The notes: generated by a model from the letters alone, not told the origin. 64,000 nt of DNA from RI-92 sp037384645 (GCA_037384645.1 JARRNT010000021.1:1-64000), one strand, 5' to 3'. Positions 15,588-25,154 are shown, numbered from the stretch's first letter. Made by a program: numbers and translations.

Positions 15588-16997
15588 CTATTTCTTATCC
15601 TTCTTGCTGGCCGCCAGGTTAATGTTGTCTTTATTATTACCCGGCTCAATTTCAATCCGGTTGCGGCCTTTCTCCTTGGCAGCGTAAAGCATTTTATCAG
15701 CGCGCGTCATCAGGATTTCGGCATTCTCACCATCCTCACAACATATTATCAGGCCGGCGGAGAAACTGGGGACACGAATGGTTTCGTTATTAAATCGAAC
15801 TTCGGATTCGTTGGCGCGATCCTGCACTTTTTGCAGCGCGCGTTGCGCCTCTTCACGACTGGCGCTGGGGAAAATAATTGCGAATTCTTCACCACCATAA
15901 CGCGCTACCATATCCGAGAGGCGTAATATCGAAAGAATATCGTTGGCATATTTTTGCAGGATAATGTCACCGGCAGCATGGCCATAGGTATCATTAATCT
16001 GCTTGAAATGGTCCAGGTCGAGCAGGGCTACGCAAAAATACGAGTGATAACGACGGGCCCGTTGCAGTTCTTCGTCCAGGCGTTGGGTGAAGGCGCGGCG
16101 GTTGGGTAACTCGGTCAATTCATCAGTGAGGCTGAGGACGCGGACATGTTTAAGCTCCTGGCTCAGGCGCTGGCCACTCTGCCGGACCATGTTGGCGAAA
16201 TCGTGAGTCTCATTCAGGGTGCGAACCAGTTGCCCCTGTTCCGTTAACATGCTTTGTAGTTCAGTGATGGCATGTCCGCGCACGATATCCACGTCACGTT
16301 TGCTTTCCGCCTTTTTCAGGCTTGTAAGCATGTCTTCCAGCAGCAGACCGAAGCGTGACTGGTGCTGCATGGCGTCGAAAATATTGTTCAGTAGCTTGTT
16401 TTGCTGTTGCTCGAAATCGGGTTGTTGCTGAGGTGGCTTCCCGCCATGCTGTTCGTAGCGCTTTTCCGTCAGGGATTCGGGTTGGGGCAGATTTGCAAAA
16501 CTGACGTCGCTGATATTGATATTGGCGCTGGAAGTATCAGTCTCCCTTTCCGTCGGTTCAGGTGCTTCCTCATTGTCCGTCAACGGGAACTCACCGTCAG
16601 TTTCGGTCAGTGCGCGGAGGGCCTCCTGCCAGAAGCCCTCGTCTCCCTCCGTCACTTCACTGACGAGGCGCATGGCGTTCTTGAGGTAGGCCTGAATCGA
16701 GGCCAGTTCGGTAATGGTAATCGGGGGTTGCATGCGCTGTTGCACCAGCTTGAGTTCCAGGTTCAGCAGGGAGCCGCGCGGCAGTTGTTTACGCAGGACA
16801 TTGATGAAATTGTGCAGCACGGCAGCATAGCCCAGCGCGATTTTCTGCTGGTTGCGTTCCATTTCGCCGACAGCATGGGAAATATGCTTGTAAATCAGAT
16901 TTCCGCTTTGTGTCTGGCGTAGTGGTGCCAGCAGGCGCAGGATATTCTGAGCCCCGTAGCCCTGAATTTGTGGCGACAATTTCTTTTTTTCGGTCAT
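15588..16997 (-). CDS. Diguanylate cyclase (GGDEF domain, GGEEF active site, intact I-site)
   Basis: The start chosen is ATG 16997 (MTEKKKLSPQ); the frame also has an ATG at 17039 with no better ribosome-binding site. The product is about 469 residues. The N-terminal 280 residues are helical, with coiled-coil-like segments and no membrane segment, and resemble the regulatory half of cytoplasmic diguanylate cyclases. The GGDEF domain follows LTDELTELPNRRAF, with the active-site GGEEF near residue 370. The product-inhibition RxxD motif (RLSD) lies exactly five residues before it. It should therefore make c-di-GMP from GTP with feedback inhibition. It stands alone, convergent to the DUF62 gene. 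Confidence 0.88.
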   Translation of the reverse strand: MTEKKKLSPQIQGYGAQNILRLLAPLRQTQSGNLIYKHISHAVGEMERNQQKIALGYAAVLHNFINVLRKQLPRGSLLNLELKLVQQRMQPPITITELASIQAYLKNAMRLVSEVTEGDEGFWQEALRALTETDGEFPLTDNEEAPEPTERETDTSSANINISDVSFANLPQPESLTEKRYEQHGGKPPQQQPDFEQQQNKLLNNIFDAMQHQSRFGLLLEDMLTSLKKAESKRDVDIVRGHAITELQSMLTEQGQLVRTLNETHDFANMVRQSGQRLSQELKHVRVLSLTDELTELPNRRAFTQRLDEELQRARRYHSYFCVALLDLDHFKQINDTYGHAAGDIILQKYANDILSILRLSDMVARYGGEEFAIIFPSASREEAQRALQKVQDRANESEVRFNNETIRVPSFSAGLIICCEDGENAEILMTRADKMLYAAKEKGRNRIEIEPGNNKDNINLAASKKDKK

Positions 16998-17270
16998 TCG
17001 CCGACTCAGTCCAGACCGCCTCCCCCATTTTGTCCTCATTAAGCCAAGGCGGTAATGTTGCTGAAATTCGGAATCACCTCCTGGATCCGAAGGATGTAGT
17101 CTATAGCCTTTTTAGCTATATCGTCGTCTTTCCAGTGTAAAAAGTAGTGAAAATTCGACTAGTGGTATCAGTATATACCATATTATTAATGTTGTAATAG
17201 AATAAATACCATAATATTATTATTGTAATACGATCTGTGATCGGGATACCAGTAAGCGATTTGGCCGTTC
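16998..17270. other. AT-rich gap between diguanylate cyclase gene and uvrA
   Basis: About 270 bp between the 5' end of the cyclase gene and the 3' end of uvrA, so it should hold the cyclase promoter. It becomes AT-rich from about 17150. An inverted repeat TGGTAT-N6-ATACCA lies within 17163-17180 and could be an operator; similar half-sites (ATACCAT) recur at about 17205. No ORF or RNA gene is recognised. Confidence 0.35.
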
Positions 17271-20132
17271 TCACCCGGCTTTGCGGCTTTTGCGCGCCGC
17301 GATTTTGTCCTGAGCCACGAGCAGTGGCTGCAAATACTGGCCGGTATAAGATTGTTTTACCCGACTTACCTGTTCCGGGGTGCCAGTAGTCACAATTTGT
17401 CCACCTTTATGGCCACCCTCGGGGCCAAGATCGATAATCCAGTCGCAGGTTTTAATCACATCCAGATTATGCTCAATAATAATAATCGTATTGCCGTGAT
17501 CACGCAGGCGGTGCAGCACATGCAGTAGTTGTTCGATGTCGTGAAAATGCAGGCCGGTGGTGGGCTCATCAAGGATGTAGAGGGTATTGCCGGTGTCGCG
17601 CTTGGATAATTCGCGTGACAACTTGACCCGCTGGGCCTCACCGCCGGACAGGGTGGTGGCATTCTGACCCAGGCGGATATAGCTGAGGCCAACGTCCATC
17701 AGGGTATCCAGCTTGCGTTTGATCACCGGGACGGCAGTGAAAAAGGCCAGGGCATCCTCCACGGTCATCTCCAGTACCTCGTAGATGTTCTTGCCCTTGT
17801 AGCGCACCTCCAGGGTCTCGCGGTTATAGCGTTTGCCCTTGCAGATGTCACAGGGCACATAGATATCCGGCAGAAAGTGCATTTCCACCTTGATCACACC
17901 GTCACCCTGGCAGGCCTCGCAACGACCGCCCTTTACGTTGAAGCTGAAGCGGCCGGGGCTGTAACCACGGGCGCGGGCCTCCTGGGTACCGGCAAACAAC
18001 TCACGGATGGGGGTGAAGAGCCCGGTATAGGTGGCAGGGTTGGAGCGTGGCGTGCGACCGATGGGGCTTTGATCGATATCCACGATCTTGTCGAATTCGC
18101 CAAGCCCGTGGATGTCCTGGCAGGCTGCGGGTTCTTCGCCACTGCCATTGATTTCCCGGGCGGCATAACGATACAGCGTATCGTTGATCAAGGTCGACTT
18201 GCCGGAACCGGAGACGCCGGTAATCGCCGTCATCAGCCCGATGGGGATGTCGACGTCGACATGCTTGAGGTTATTGCCGTGGGCCCCCGTAATCTTCAGT
18301 ATGCGTTTTTTATCCACGGGTATACGTTGTTTCGGCACCTGGATCTGTTTTTTACCGCTGAGATACTGGCCGGTGAGCGAGGCCGGGTTGGCCTTGATCT
18401 CCGCGGGGGTGCCCTGGGCGACAATCTGGCCGCCGTGCACGCCGGCCCCCGGGCCGATGTCGAGGACGTGATCGGCCAGCATGATGGCCTCCTCGTCGTG
18501 TTCCACGACGATGACGGTATTGCCGAGGTCACGCAGGTAGGTGAGGGTACTGAGCAGGCGGGTGTTGTCCCGTTGGTGCAAACCGATGGAGGGTTCGTCC
18601 AGGATATACATGACGCCCACCAGGCCGGCACCGATCTGGCTGGCCAGGCGGATGCGTTGCGCTTCGCCACCGGACAGGGTTTCGGCGCTGCGGCTTAAGG
18701 TCAGGTACTCCAGGCCCACGTTCATGAGAAAACTCAGGCGGTCATCGATCTCCTTAACGATCTTGCCGGCAATCTTGCCGCGGCGGCCGCTGAGGGCCAG
18801 CCCATCGAAAAACTGCTTACACTGGTCGATGGGCAGCTCGGTGATATCCGGCAGGGTCTTGGTATCGATGTAGACATGACGGGCACCACGGTTCAGGCGC
18901 GTACCTTCGCATTCGGGGCAGGGCTGGTGGTTGAGATACTTGCTGAGCTCCTCGCGCACCGCGTTGGAGTCGGTATCGCGGTAGCGGCGGGTCATGTTGG
19001 GGATAATTCCCTCAAACGGCTGGGCCTTGGTGTGTTTGCCGCCGCGGTCATTGTAATAGGTGAATTTGATTTCCTCGTCGCCACTGCCATTGAGGATGAC
19101 GTTGCGCACCTTTTTACTGAGCTTGTTAAAGGGCTTGTCCATATCAAAGCCATAGTGCTTGGCCAGGGAGGTCAGCATCTGGAAATAGTACATATTGCGT
19201 CGGTCCCAGCCGCGGATGGCGCCCTGGCTCAGGCTCAGCTCTGGCTGGGCCACGACCCGCTGTGGGTCAAAAAACTGCTGGACGCCAAGGCCGTCACAGC
19301 TGGGACAGGCCCCGGCGGGGTTGTTGAAGGAAAACAGGCGGGGTTCCAGCTCGGTTAGTGAGTAACCACATACCGGGCAGGCAAAGCGCGATGAGAACAC
19401 CAGGTCGGGCTTGTTGCCGTCCATGTCAGCCACGCGCAGCTTGCCGTCGGCCAGCTGCAGGGCCGTCTCAATGGAGTCGGCCAGCCGTTGCTGGATGTCG
19501 GGGCGGACCTTGAAGCGATCAATCACGGCCTCGATGGTGTGTTTGCGGCGCAGGTCGAGGGACGGCGGCTGGTCCAGCTCCACGACCTTGCCGTCGATCC
19601 GGGCACGGATATAGCCTTCGGCTCGCAACATGTCGAATACCTGCTGATGCTCGCCCTTGCGTCCGTCCACTACCGGTGCCAGCAGCATCAGGCGGCTACC
19701 CTCGGGCAGGGCCAGGATCTGGTCCACCATCTGGCTGACCGTCTGCGCGTCCAGGGTGACATCGTGCTCCGGGCAGCGCGGCTCGCCGGCGCGGGCGAAA
19801 AGCAGGCGCAGGTAATCGTAGATCTCGGTAATGGTGCCCACCGTGGAACGGGGGTTGTGTGAGGTCGATTTCTGCTCAATGGAGATGGCCGGTGATAGCC
19901 CTTCGATGTGGTCGACATCGGGTTTTTCCATCATGGACAAAAACTGGCGGGCGTAGGCGGAGAGGGATTCCACGTAGCGGCGCTGGCCCTCGGCATAGAT
20001 GGTATCGAAAGCCAGGGACGACTTGCCGGAACCGGACAGGCCGGTAATGACAATGAGCTTGTCGCGTGGCAGGGTCAGGTCAATGTTCTTGAGATTGTGG
20101 GTGCGTGCGCCGCGTATCCGAATCGTGTCCAT
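17271..20132 (-). CDS. uvrA: Excinuclease ABC subunit A
   Basis: Homology starts at ATG 20132 (MDTIRIRGARTHNLKNIDL), giving 953 residues; the frame is open 51 codons further upstream but that part is unrelated. Two ABC ATPase halves are present: Walker A GLSGSGKSSLAFDT near residue 31 and GVSGSGKSTLINDTL near 640, each with an LSGGEAQR signature. Zinc-binding sets CPVC..CPSC (insertion domain) and CEAC..CDIC (C-terminal zinc finger) are intact. UvrA recognises bulky DNA lesions with UvrB in nucleotide excision repair. Gene order uvrA / MFS / ssb is shared with other gammaproteobacteria. Confidence 0.98.
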   Translation of the reverse strand: MDTIRIRGARTHNLKNIDLTLPRDKLIVITGLSGSGKSSLAFDTIYAEGQRRYVESLSAYARQFLSMMEKPDVDHIEGLSPAISIEQKSTSHNPRSTVGTITEIYDYLRLLFARAGEPRCPEHDVTLDAQTVSQMVDQILALPEGSRLMLLAPVVDGRKGEHQQVFDMLRAEGYIRARIDGKVVELDQPPSLDLRRKHTIEAVIDRFKVRPDIQQRLADSIETALQLADGKLRVADMDGNKPDLVFSSRFACPVCGYSLTELEPRLFSFNNPAGACPSCDGLGVQQFFDPQRVVAQPELSLSQGAIRGWDRRNMYYFQMLTSLAKHYGFDMDKPFNKLSKKVRNVILNGSGDEEIKFTYYNDRGGKHTKAQPFEGIIPNMTRRYRDTDSNAVREELSKYLNHQPCPECEGTRLNRGARHVYIDTKTLPDITELPIDQCKQFFDGLALSGRRGKIAGKIVKEIDDRLSFLMNVGLEYLTLSRSAETLSGGEAQRIRLASQIGAGLVGVMYILDEPSIGLHQRDNTRLLSTLTYLRDLGNTVIVVEHDEEAIMLADHVLDIGPGAGVHGGQIVAQGTPAEIKANPASLTGQYLSGKKQIQVPKQRIPVDKKRILKITGAHGNNLKHVDVDIPIGLMTAITGVSGSGKSTLINDTLYRYAAREINGSGEEPAACQDIHGLGEFDKIVDIDQSPIGRTPRSNPATYTGLFTPIRELFAGTQEARARGYSPGRFSFNVKGGRCEACQGDGVIKVEMHFLPDIYVPCDICKGKRYNRETLEVRYKGKNIYEVLEMTVEDALAFFTAVPVIKRKLDTLMDVGLSYIRLGQNATTLSGGEAQRVKLSRELSKRDTGNTLYILDEPTTGLHFHDIEQLLHVLHRLRDHGNTIIIIEHNLDVIKTCDWIIDLGPEGGHKGGQIVTTGTPEQVSRVKQSYTGQYLQPLLVAQDKIAARKSRKAG

Positions 20133-20168
20133 GCGAGCCTCTTTTTCGCCGGAAGAATGAAACCTGTT

Positions 20169-20198
20169 AATATACGCGCTTGTCATACAGACAGGCAA
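20169..20198 (-). promoter_or_regulatory. Candidate uvrA promoter
   Basis: On the minus strand TTGCCT (20198-20193) and TATATT (20174-20169) are spaced by 18 nt, and the start codon follows after about 37 nt. No CTG-N10-CAG LexA box of good quality overlaps it, so SOS control is not supported by sequence alone. Confidence 0.4.
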
Positions 20199-20427
20199 AG
20201 ACAAGACAATTTGCCGTCTTAAACGTTTAACCCACAAAGCTTGAAAGTGTTTTAGTGAGAAACCCCGATAACAAGAACGCGGCACTACGCCGTGCGGTAT
20301 TATTCCTGGCCGGCCAGGCCACCCGATTCCCGGATCCGGCCCTCGCTACCCTGAGAATACCTGATTTGCGCCTGTCCGGCGCTGCTGCCGGCCATACCGT
20401 ACCAAAACAACCCTGGGAGAGCCGCCA

Positions 20428-21822
20428 ATGACGTCCAATCAATCCGAAACCATGTTTGCCGACGAGCGTCGTTCAGCGGTCTCCCTGGCCAGTATTTATT
20501 CTTTCCGGATGCTCGGGCTGTTTATGATCCTGCCCGTGTTTTCCCTGTATGCCCACGGCATGAAAGGGGTCACGCCAACGATGATCGGACTGGCACTGGG
20601 GATTTACGGCCTGACCCAGGCGATTTTGCAGATCCCGTTCGGGATGCTCTCGGACCGGATAGGCCGTAAGCCGATTATCACCCTCGGCCTGCTGATCTTC
20701 ATTGTGGGCAGCATCGTGGCCGCCCTGGCGACCCACGCCCATAACATGACGGGCATTATTATCGGCCGCGCCCTGCAGGGCGGTGGCGCCGTGGGCTCGG
20801 CCGTACTGGCCCTGGCCGCGGACCTGACCCGGGAGGAACATCGGCTCAAGGTGATGGCCACCATCGGCATGACCATCGGCGTGTCCTTTGCCATTGCCAT
20901 GGTGGGTGGCCCCCTGATTAACAACTGGGTTGGCCTGTCCGGGATTTTCTGGTTGACGGCCATCCTGGGCCTGACTGGTATTGTCGTCCTCCACGTCTGG
21001 GTGCCGAATCCCAAGCACTCACGTTTGCACCGCGATACAGAGGCGGTGCCGGCCCAGTTCAAGGACGTCCTGAGCGATGGCCAGTTGCTGCGCCTGGACC
21101 TGGGGATCTTCACCATGCACCTGGTGCTCACGGCCGTGTTCGTGGCCCTGCCGGTCGCGCTGCGGGATATCGCCGGCCTGCCGGCGGATCATCACTGGTA
21201 CGTCTACCTGCCGGTGATGGCTATCGGTTTCTTCACGATGGTGCCGTTCATCATCATTGCCGAAAAGAAGCGGCGCATGAAGCAGATCTTTGCCGGGGCC
21301 ATCGCGTTACTGGGCCTGGCCAACCTGAGCCTGTTCGAGTTTCATCACTCGCTGACCGCCATCGTGATTGCGCTGTGGTTGTTCTTCACGGCCTTTAACC
21401 TGCTGGAAGCGAGTTTGCCTTCACTGGTGTCCAAAATGGCCCCGGCCCAGTCCAAGGGCACGGCCATGGGCGTTTATTCCAGTTCTCAGTTTCTGGGCAT
21501 CTTCGTCGGCGGCTCGGTGGGGGGCTGGATGTTTCAGCACTATGGTTTCAACGGAGTCTTCCTGTTCAGTGCGGCCATGGTCGGGCTGTGGCTGGTGGCT
21601 GCGCTGACCATGCAAAGCCCGCGTTATCTCACCACCTTCCTGCTCAACGTCGGGGAAATCGACCCGGCACGGGCAAAGTCGCTGGGGATGGAACTGGCCA
21701 GGGTCCAGGGTGTGGCCGAGGCGGTGGTCATTGCCGAAGACCAGGTAGCCTACCTCAAGGTCGATAATAAGGCGCTGGATAAAGACGCCTTGCTTGCCTA
21801 TTCCGCGGCAGTACCAGATTAA
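20428..21822 (+). CDS. MFS transporter, YajR-like with C-terminal ferredoxin-like domain
   Basis: A 464-residue protein with about 12 transmembrane segments. MFS motif A is present as GMLSDRIGRKP between helices 2 and 3, and RALQGGGAVGSAV matches helix 5. After the last helix, about 60 residues (VGEIDPARAKSLG ... QVAYLKVDNKALD) match the cytosolic YAM domain of E. coli YajR, a proton-driven transporter of unknown substrate. The start ATG follows GGGAGAG. It is divergent from uvrA and upstream of ssb. Confidence 0.85.
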   Translation: MTSNQSETMFADERRSAVSLASIYSFRMLGLFMILPVFSLYAHGMKGVTPTMIGLALGIYGLTQAILQIPFGMLSDRIGRKPIITLGLLIFIVGSIVAALATHAHNMTGIIIGRALQGGGAVGSAVLALAADLTREEHRLKVMATIGMTIGVSFAIAMVGGPLINNWVGLSGIFWLTAILGLTGIVVLHVWVPNPKHSRLHRDTEAVPAQFKDVLSDGQLLRLDLGIFTMHLVLTAVFVALPVALRDIAGLPADHHWYVYLPVMAIGFFTMVPFIIIAEKKRRMKQIFAGAIALLGLANLSLFEFHHSLTAIVIALWLFFTAFNLLEASLPSLVSKMAPAQSKGTAMGVYSSSQFLGIFVGGSVGGWMFQHYGFNGVFLFSAAMVGLWLVAALTMQSPRYLTTFLLNVGEIDPARAKSLGMELARVQGVAEAVVIAEDQVAYLKVDNKALDKDALLAYSAAVPD

Positions 21823-21882
21823 TCATATTTTACAATTTTGTGCCTTGCAGTGCCGGCAGGCTGGCCGTACCCTGTATGGCCA

Positions 21883-21918
21883 GGCCGCTGACGGCGGCCA
21901 CAGTTAATTTTATTTTTC
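21883..21918 (+). terminator. Possible terminator between the MFS gene and ssb
   Basis: GGCCGC (21883-21888) pairs with GCGGCC (21894-21899) across a 5-nt loop, and a T-rich stretch follows within about 8 nt. The distance of the T-run makes it a weak terminator; it may set partial readthrough into ssb. Confidence 0.4.
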
Positions 21919-21954
21919 AAGAACATCGCTTAAGCATTTGAATTTGGAGGGTGT

Positions 21955-22395
21955 ATGGCAAGAGGGGTCAATAAAGTCATTTTGATTGGCAATTTGGGAC
22001 GGGATCCGGAAGTGCGTTATATGCCCAATGGCCAGGCGGTCGCGAACGTCGCCATTGCTACCTCCGAATCCTGGAAAGACAAAAACACCGGTGAACAGCA
22101 GGAGCGTACGGAATGGCACCGCGTGGTGTTTTTCCGGCGCCTGGCCGAGATTGCCGGGGAATACCTGAAGAAGGGCTCCAAGGTCTATATCGAAGGCAAG
22201 CTGCAGACCCGCAAATGGCAGGATAACCAGGGCCAGGATCGCTACACGACCGAGATCGTGGCCAACGAAATGCAGATGCTGGATTCCCGGGGCGGCAGTA
22301 ATAATAATTACAGCAGTGCGCCGGCTGACATGGACATGGGCAATGAACCGCAGATGGCGGCCGCCGGCGATTTTGACGACGACATCCCGTTCTAA
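21955..22395 (+). CDS. ssb: Single-stranded DNA-binding protein
   Basis: A 146-residue protein with an N-terminal OB fold (MARGVNKVILIGNLGRDPEVRY), the WKDKNTGEQQERTEWHRVVFF core, a short flexible linker rich in G, N and S, and the acidic tip DFDDDIPF that recruits repair and replication partners. The linker is shorter than in E. coli (178 residues). The ATG follows GGAGGG. Confidence 0.97.
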   Translation: MARGVNKVILIGNLGRDPEVRYMPNGQAVANVAIATSESWKDKNTGEQQERTEWHRVVFFRRLAEIAGEYLKKGSKVYIEGKLQTRKWQDNQGQDRYTTEIVANEMQMLDSRGGSNNNYSSAPADMDMGNEPQMAAAGDFDDDIPF

Positions 22396-22404
22396 TTGAT
22401 ATCG

Positions 22405-22450
22405 GCCCGGCACTCTGCATAGCAGCAGGTGTCGGGCAGGTACTTGTTTT
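22405..22450 (+). terminator. Possible terminator downstream of ssb
   Basis: GCCCGGCAC (22405-22413) can pair with GTGTCGGGC (22429-22437) with one G-U pair around a 15-nt loop; a T-rich stretch (TTGTTTTA) begins about 8 nt later. It is plausible but not ideal. Confidence 0.35.
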
Positions 22451-22635
22451 ACCTCACTTATTTCTTTCCCTCCAGATCCTCCCCCGCCGTAAGCTGATAA
22501 AAATACATAATTTCGATTGTCAGAATCGATTTTATGATATTTACTTTTAAAGGGTTTGACTCTATCTATGCGCCTAAGATGGTCGGCCAGGTTTGCCGAT
22601 ATAGTTATCGTTAGCACTGTGTGGAGTGATTGCTT

Positions 22636-22878
22636 ATGCCGAAAAAGAGTAAAGCTGCTCTGTCGAAAGAGGCACAAACTCAGGTCAGGAAACGTACCAA
22701 TGAAATGTTGGACGACGAGATCCTTGACGGTGATGAAGCCGAGTTCGATGAATCAGGTGTGCTTGCCAAAAGCGCGGGTAGCGTGGACCACAAGATGGCC
22801 ATGCGTCGTCGATTGGAGAATTATCTGGAAGAACGTCGTCTGCAAAAAGAGCTGGGCGACGATTTTGACTCTATCTAA
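22636..22878 (+). CDS. Small charged protein of unknown function
   Basis: An 80-residue protein; the frame opens with TTG six bases earlier but ATG 22636, 9 nt after GGAG, is preferred. The N-terminus is basic (PKKSKAALSKEAQTQVRKR), the middle is acidic (MLDDEILDGDEAEFDE), and the end is a charged helix (AMRRRLENYLEERRLQKELGDDFDSI). No signal or membrane segment is seen. The RRLENYLEERRL-type helix recalls a small conserved gammaproteobacterial family of the PA3496 type; I am not sure of this. It is monocistronic, between ssb and a convergent LysR gene. Confidence 0.6.
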   Translation: MPKKSKAALSKEAQTQVRKRTNEMLDDEILDGDEAEFDESGVLAKSAGSVDHKMAMRRRLENYLEERRLQKELGDDFDSI

Positions 22879-22884
22879 ATCCTG

Positions 22885-22918
22885 GCGCGTTCAGACTGCC
22901 TGAACGGTCTGAACGCGC
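22885..22918. terminator. Bidirectional hairpin between two convergent genes
   Basis: A perfect 12-bp stem, GCGCGTTCAGAC (22885-22896) with GTCTGAACGCGC (22907-22918), encloses a 10-nt loop. It sits 7 bp past the small gene and contains the stop codon of the LysR gene on the other strand. T-runs are short on both sides. It probably serves both convergent genes. Confidence 0.55.
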
Positions 22919-23757
22919 GTTTCCTCAAAAAATTTCAAGGCGTGTCTAATCGTGGCGGTTTTTTCCGTCTCTCTTGAATAGGCGGCAAAGGCACCGCGTT
23001 TGATTTCAGGGGCAGTCTTGACCCGGAACAGTTTCTTCTTGCGTAACTCCTCACGCACCATGGGTTCACCCAGGTAGGCACTGCCGCCATGACTTAACAT
23101 CAGGTCCTTGGCCATGCGCCCAAGTGCCAGGCGCATGTGTGCCGCAGGCATGCCGGCAAAGTGCTGGGCGTGCGCATTGGCAAAGGATGTGCCCCAGTCC
23201 ACCAGCATGTAATTTGAAGAGAGTGCCTGTTCGACCGTCAGGTCGGCTTCACTACTGACCAGAATGAGCGGGATCTGCATGATCTCCACGATTTCGACGT
23301 CTTCGGTCTGCGGGTAGTCGAAGCAAAAGGCCAGGTCCATTGTGCTTTCCCTGACCCGCCTCAGCAGCATCGAGGTATCGTTGATCTCGGCATGCAGGAT
23401 AAGGTCGGGCAGAGTTTCCTGCATATAATCTATCCAGGACTTCAGTGTCAGGTCCCACAGGCTGGGCATGCTGCCGATGGTAAAAGGAATCTGAGAAGTG
23501 TCGTTTGTCCCGATCTCCTGCTTGGCCCGGTACCAGGTAGTGAGGATATTGTCCGCGTACTGGAGCAGGCGCTGGCCGGCCGCTGTAAGCTGGATATTGT
23601 TGCGTTGCCGGGTAAACAGCGGTACCCCGACTTCCTGTTCCAGCATCCGGATGCGGGCAGAAACGGCAGACTGGCTCAGGTAAAGGTTCTCAGCAGCCTG
23701 CCCGAAATGGCGAGTGCGATTGACCTCGATAAAGGTTTTGAGAGCGTCAACATCCAC
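22891..23757 (-). CDS. LysR-family transcriptional regulator, HdfR-like
   Basis: A 288-residue regulator. The N-terminal winged helix-turn-helix (MDVDALKTFIEVNRTRHFGQAAENLYLSQSAVS, quoted in part) closely resembles E. coli HdfR (LLKTFLEVSRTRHFGRAAE), which represses flhDC. Residues 90-288 form the LysR effector-binding domain. No flagellar genes are nearby, so the target is unknown. It points towards the small gene, and its 5' end faces the peptide-modification operon across 290 bp, so it may regulate that operon; this is inference. Confidence 0.85.
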   Translation of the reverse strand: MDVDALKTFIEVNRTRHFGQAAENLYLSQSAVSARIRMLEQEVGVPLFTRQRNNIQLTAAGQRLLQYADNILTTWYRAKQEIGTNDTSQIPFTIGSMPSLWDLTLKSWIDYMQETLPDLILHAEINDTSMLLRRVRESTMDLAFCFDYPQTEDVEIVEIMQIPLILVSSEADLTVEQALSSNYMLVDWGTSFANAHAQHFAGMPAAHMRLALGRMAKDLMLSHGGSAYLGEPMVREELRKKKLFRVKTAPEIKRGAFAAYSRETEKTATIRHALKFFEETRVQTVQAV

Positions 23758-23964
23758 TGGTCGGGACTCCTAAGCATTTGTTTCCCCGGGGTATATATAG
23801 AACTTGCGGAAGGGACGCAAGGGACTATACATGATTTTGCTCAAGTTCATCTGAAATTTTTATCGAACCCGGTTGATCCCGGGGAGCACAGGCGTGACGC
23901 TATGACCGGTCACTGGTGCTAGCCCGTAGCCGACAGACCGGTATGAAATAAACTGATACGGGCT

Positions 23965-23992
23965 TTGACATTTACGTTGATTGAACTATTAC
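23965..23992 (+). promoter_or_regulatory. Candidate promoter of the RimK-type operon
   Basis: TTGACA (23965-23970) is followed after 16 nt by TATTAC (23987-23992). It is the best sigma-70 match in the 293-bp divergent gap 23758-24050 and points at the operon beginning at 24051. The gap holds no ORF or RNA gene that I recognise. Confidence 0.45.
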
Positions 23993-24050
23993 ATGCACAC
24001 CCGTTCCAACGGTGCCCGGAGGTATCCTGAATGTTTTATTGCACGTCACC

Positions 24051-25154
24051 ATGATCCGCATCGCCACGCTCGGCGATCTCGATGCCCTGCTCGCAATTGA
24101 ACAGCGCGCCTTCGAGCTGGATCGCTTTTCCCGTCGCACCTTTCGTTACCTGTTAAGCAAGGCCAACGCGGTGACCCTGCTTGCCGATGAAAATGGCAAG
24201 GTCGCCGGCTATGGCATGTTGCTGTTCAATACGGGGACGTCACTGGCCCGGCTGTACTCACTGGCCGTTGCGCCAGACTGGCAGGGTAAGGGGATTGGGC
24301 GCGCACTCATACGTGCTACGGAGGAACATGCCATTGCGCATGGTTGTGTTTCAATCCGGCTGGAAGTCCGTGCCGACGGCGCGCGCGCCCGGGCCCTTTA
24401 CGAAAGCCAGGGCTATCGCCCGATCGGCAAGGTCGATGACTATTACGAGGATGGGATGCAGGCAATCCGTTACGAAAAACGCCTGATGCCTCAGCTCAAA
24501 CCGGCGCTGGCCAAGGTCCCATTTTACGAGCAGACCCTGGAATTTACCTGTGGACCGTCGGCCCTGATGATGGCCATGCATTCGCTGGTGCCGGCGATCA
24601 AGTGTAACCGCGAACTGGAACTGCGCTTATGGCGCGAATCCACCACGATCTTCATGACCTCGGGGCACGGTGGCTGTGGACCCTACGGCCTGGCCCTGGC
24701 GGCATACCATCGTGGTTTTGATGTAGAAATCTATGTCAGCGACAAGGGGCCCATGTTCATCGATTCCGTCCGCAGCGAGGAAAAGAAGGAAGTCATGCGT
24801 CTGGTCCAGCAGGACTTTTTAAAGGAACTGAAAAAACTGCCGGTAAAAATTCGCCAGGGCCGCCTGAACGTGCAACACCTGGAAGAGAAACTTAACCAGG
24901 GCGGGATCCCGCTGGTACTGATCAGTTCCTACCGGATATACCATGAAAAAGCACCACACTGGGTGGTGGTCACCGGTTTTGATGAAAAATATATCTACGT
25001 ACATGATCCCTTTGTCGATACAGAGGCGGGCAAGACGGCGACGGATTGTATGAACATGCCCATCGCCAAACGGGATTTCGAATTGATGGCACGCTACGGC
25101 AAGGCGGGCCAAAAGGCGGCGATCATCGTCAGACAGCGCAGGCTGGAGGCTTAA
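24051..25154 (+). CDS. GNAT acetyltransferase fused to a C39-like cysteine peptidase
   Basis: Start ATG 24051 (MIRIATLGDLDALLAIEQRAFE) gives 367 residues; an upstream GTG/ATG extension has no homology. Residues 1-145 are a RimI-like GNAT domain with the acetyl-CoA loop VAPDWQGKGIGRALI (74-88). Residues 155-365 are a papain-like C39 domain (DUF3335 type): candidate catalytic Cys167 in FTCGPSAL, His303 in APHWVVV and Asp319 in YVHDPF. Both halves look active. In related clusters such fusions accompany ATP-grasp ligases and are thought to process or cap peptides. It begins a six-gene operon; the next gene starts directly after its stop. Confidence 0.85.
   Translation: MIRIATLGDLDALLAIEQRAFELDRFSRRTFRYLLSKANAVTLLADENGKVAGYGMLLFNTGTSLARLYSLAVAPDWQGKGIGRALIRATEEHAIAHGCVSIRLEVRADGARARALYESQGYRPIGKVDDYYEDGMQAIRYEKRLMPQLKPALAKVPFYEQTLEFTCGPSALMMAMHSLVPAIKCNRELELRLWRESTTIFMTSGHGGCGPYGLALAAYHRGFDVEIYVSDKGPMFIDSVRSEEKKEVMRLVQQDFLKELKKLPVKIRQGRLNVQHLEEKLNQGGIPLVLISSYRIYHEKAPHWVVVTGFDEKYIYVHDPFVDTEAGKTATDCMNMPIAKRDFELMARYGKAGQKAAIIVRQRRLEA

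Noticed and set aside
15546..15926. A 126-codon plus-strand frame after the DUF62 gene
   Set aside because: It lies opposite the GGDEF coding region, and its sequence is a reverse-strand shadow.
18876..19862. Long plus-strand frames opposite uvrA
   Set aside because: They follow from the codon bias of uvrA on the minus strand and have no homology that I recognise.
20160..20200. LexA-like box upstream of uvrA (CTGT ... ACAA on the minus strand)
   Set aside because: The second half-site is not ACAG at the required spacing, so SOS control is not supported by the sequence.
20227..20442. A 71-codon minus-strand frame in the uvrA-MFS gap
   Set aside because: No ribosome-binding site or family likeness; it overlaps the MFS start and its leader.
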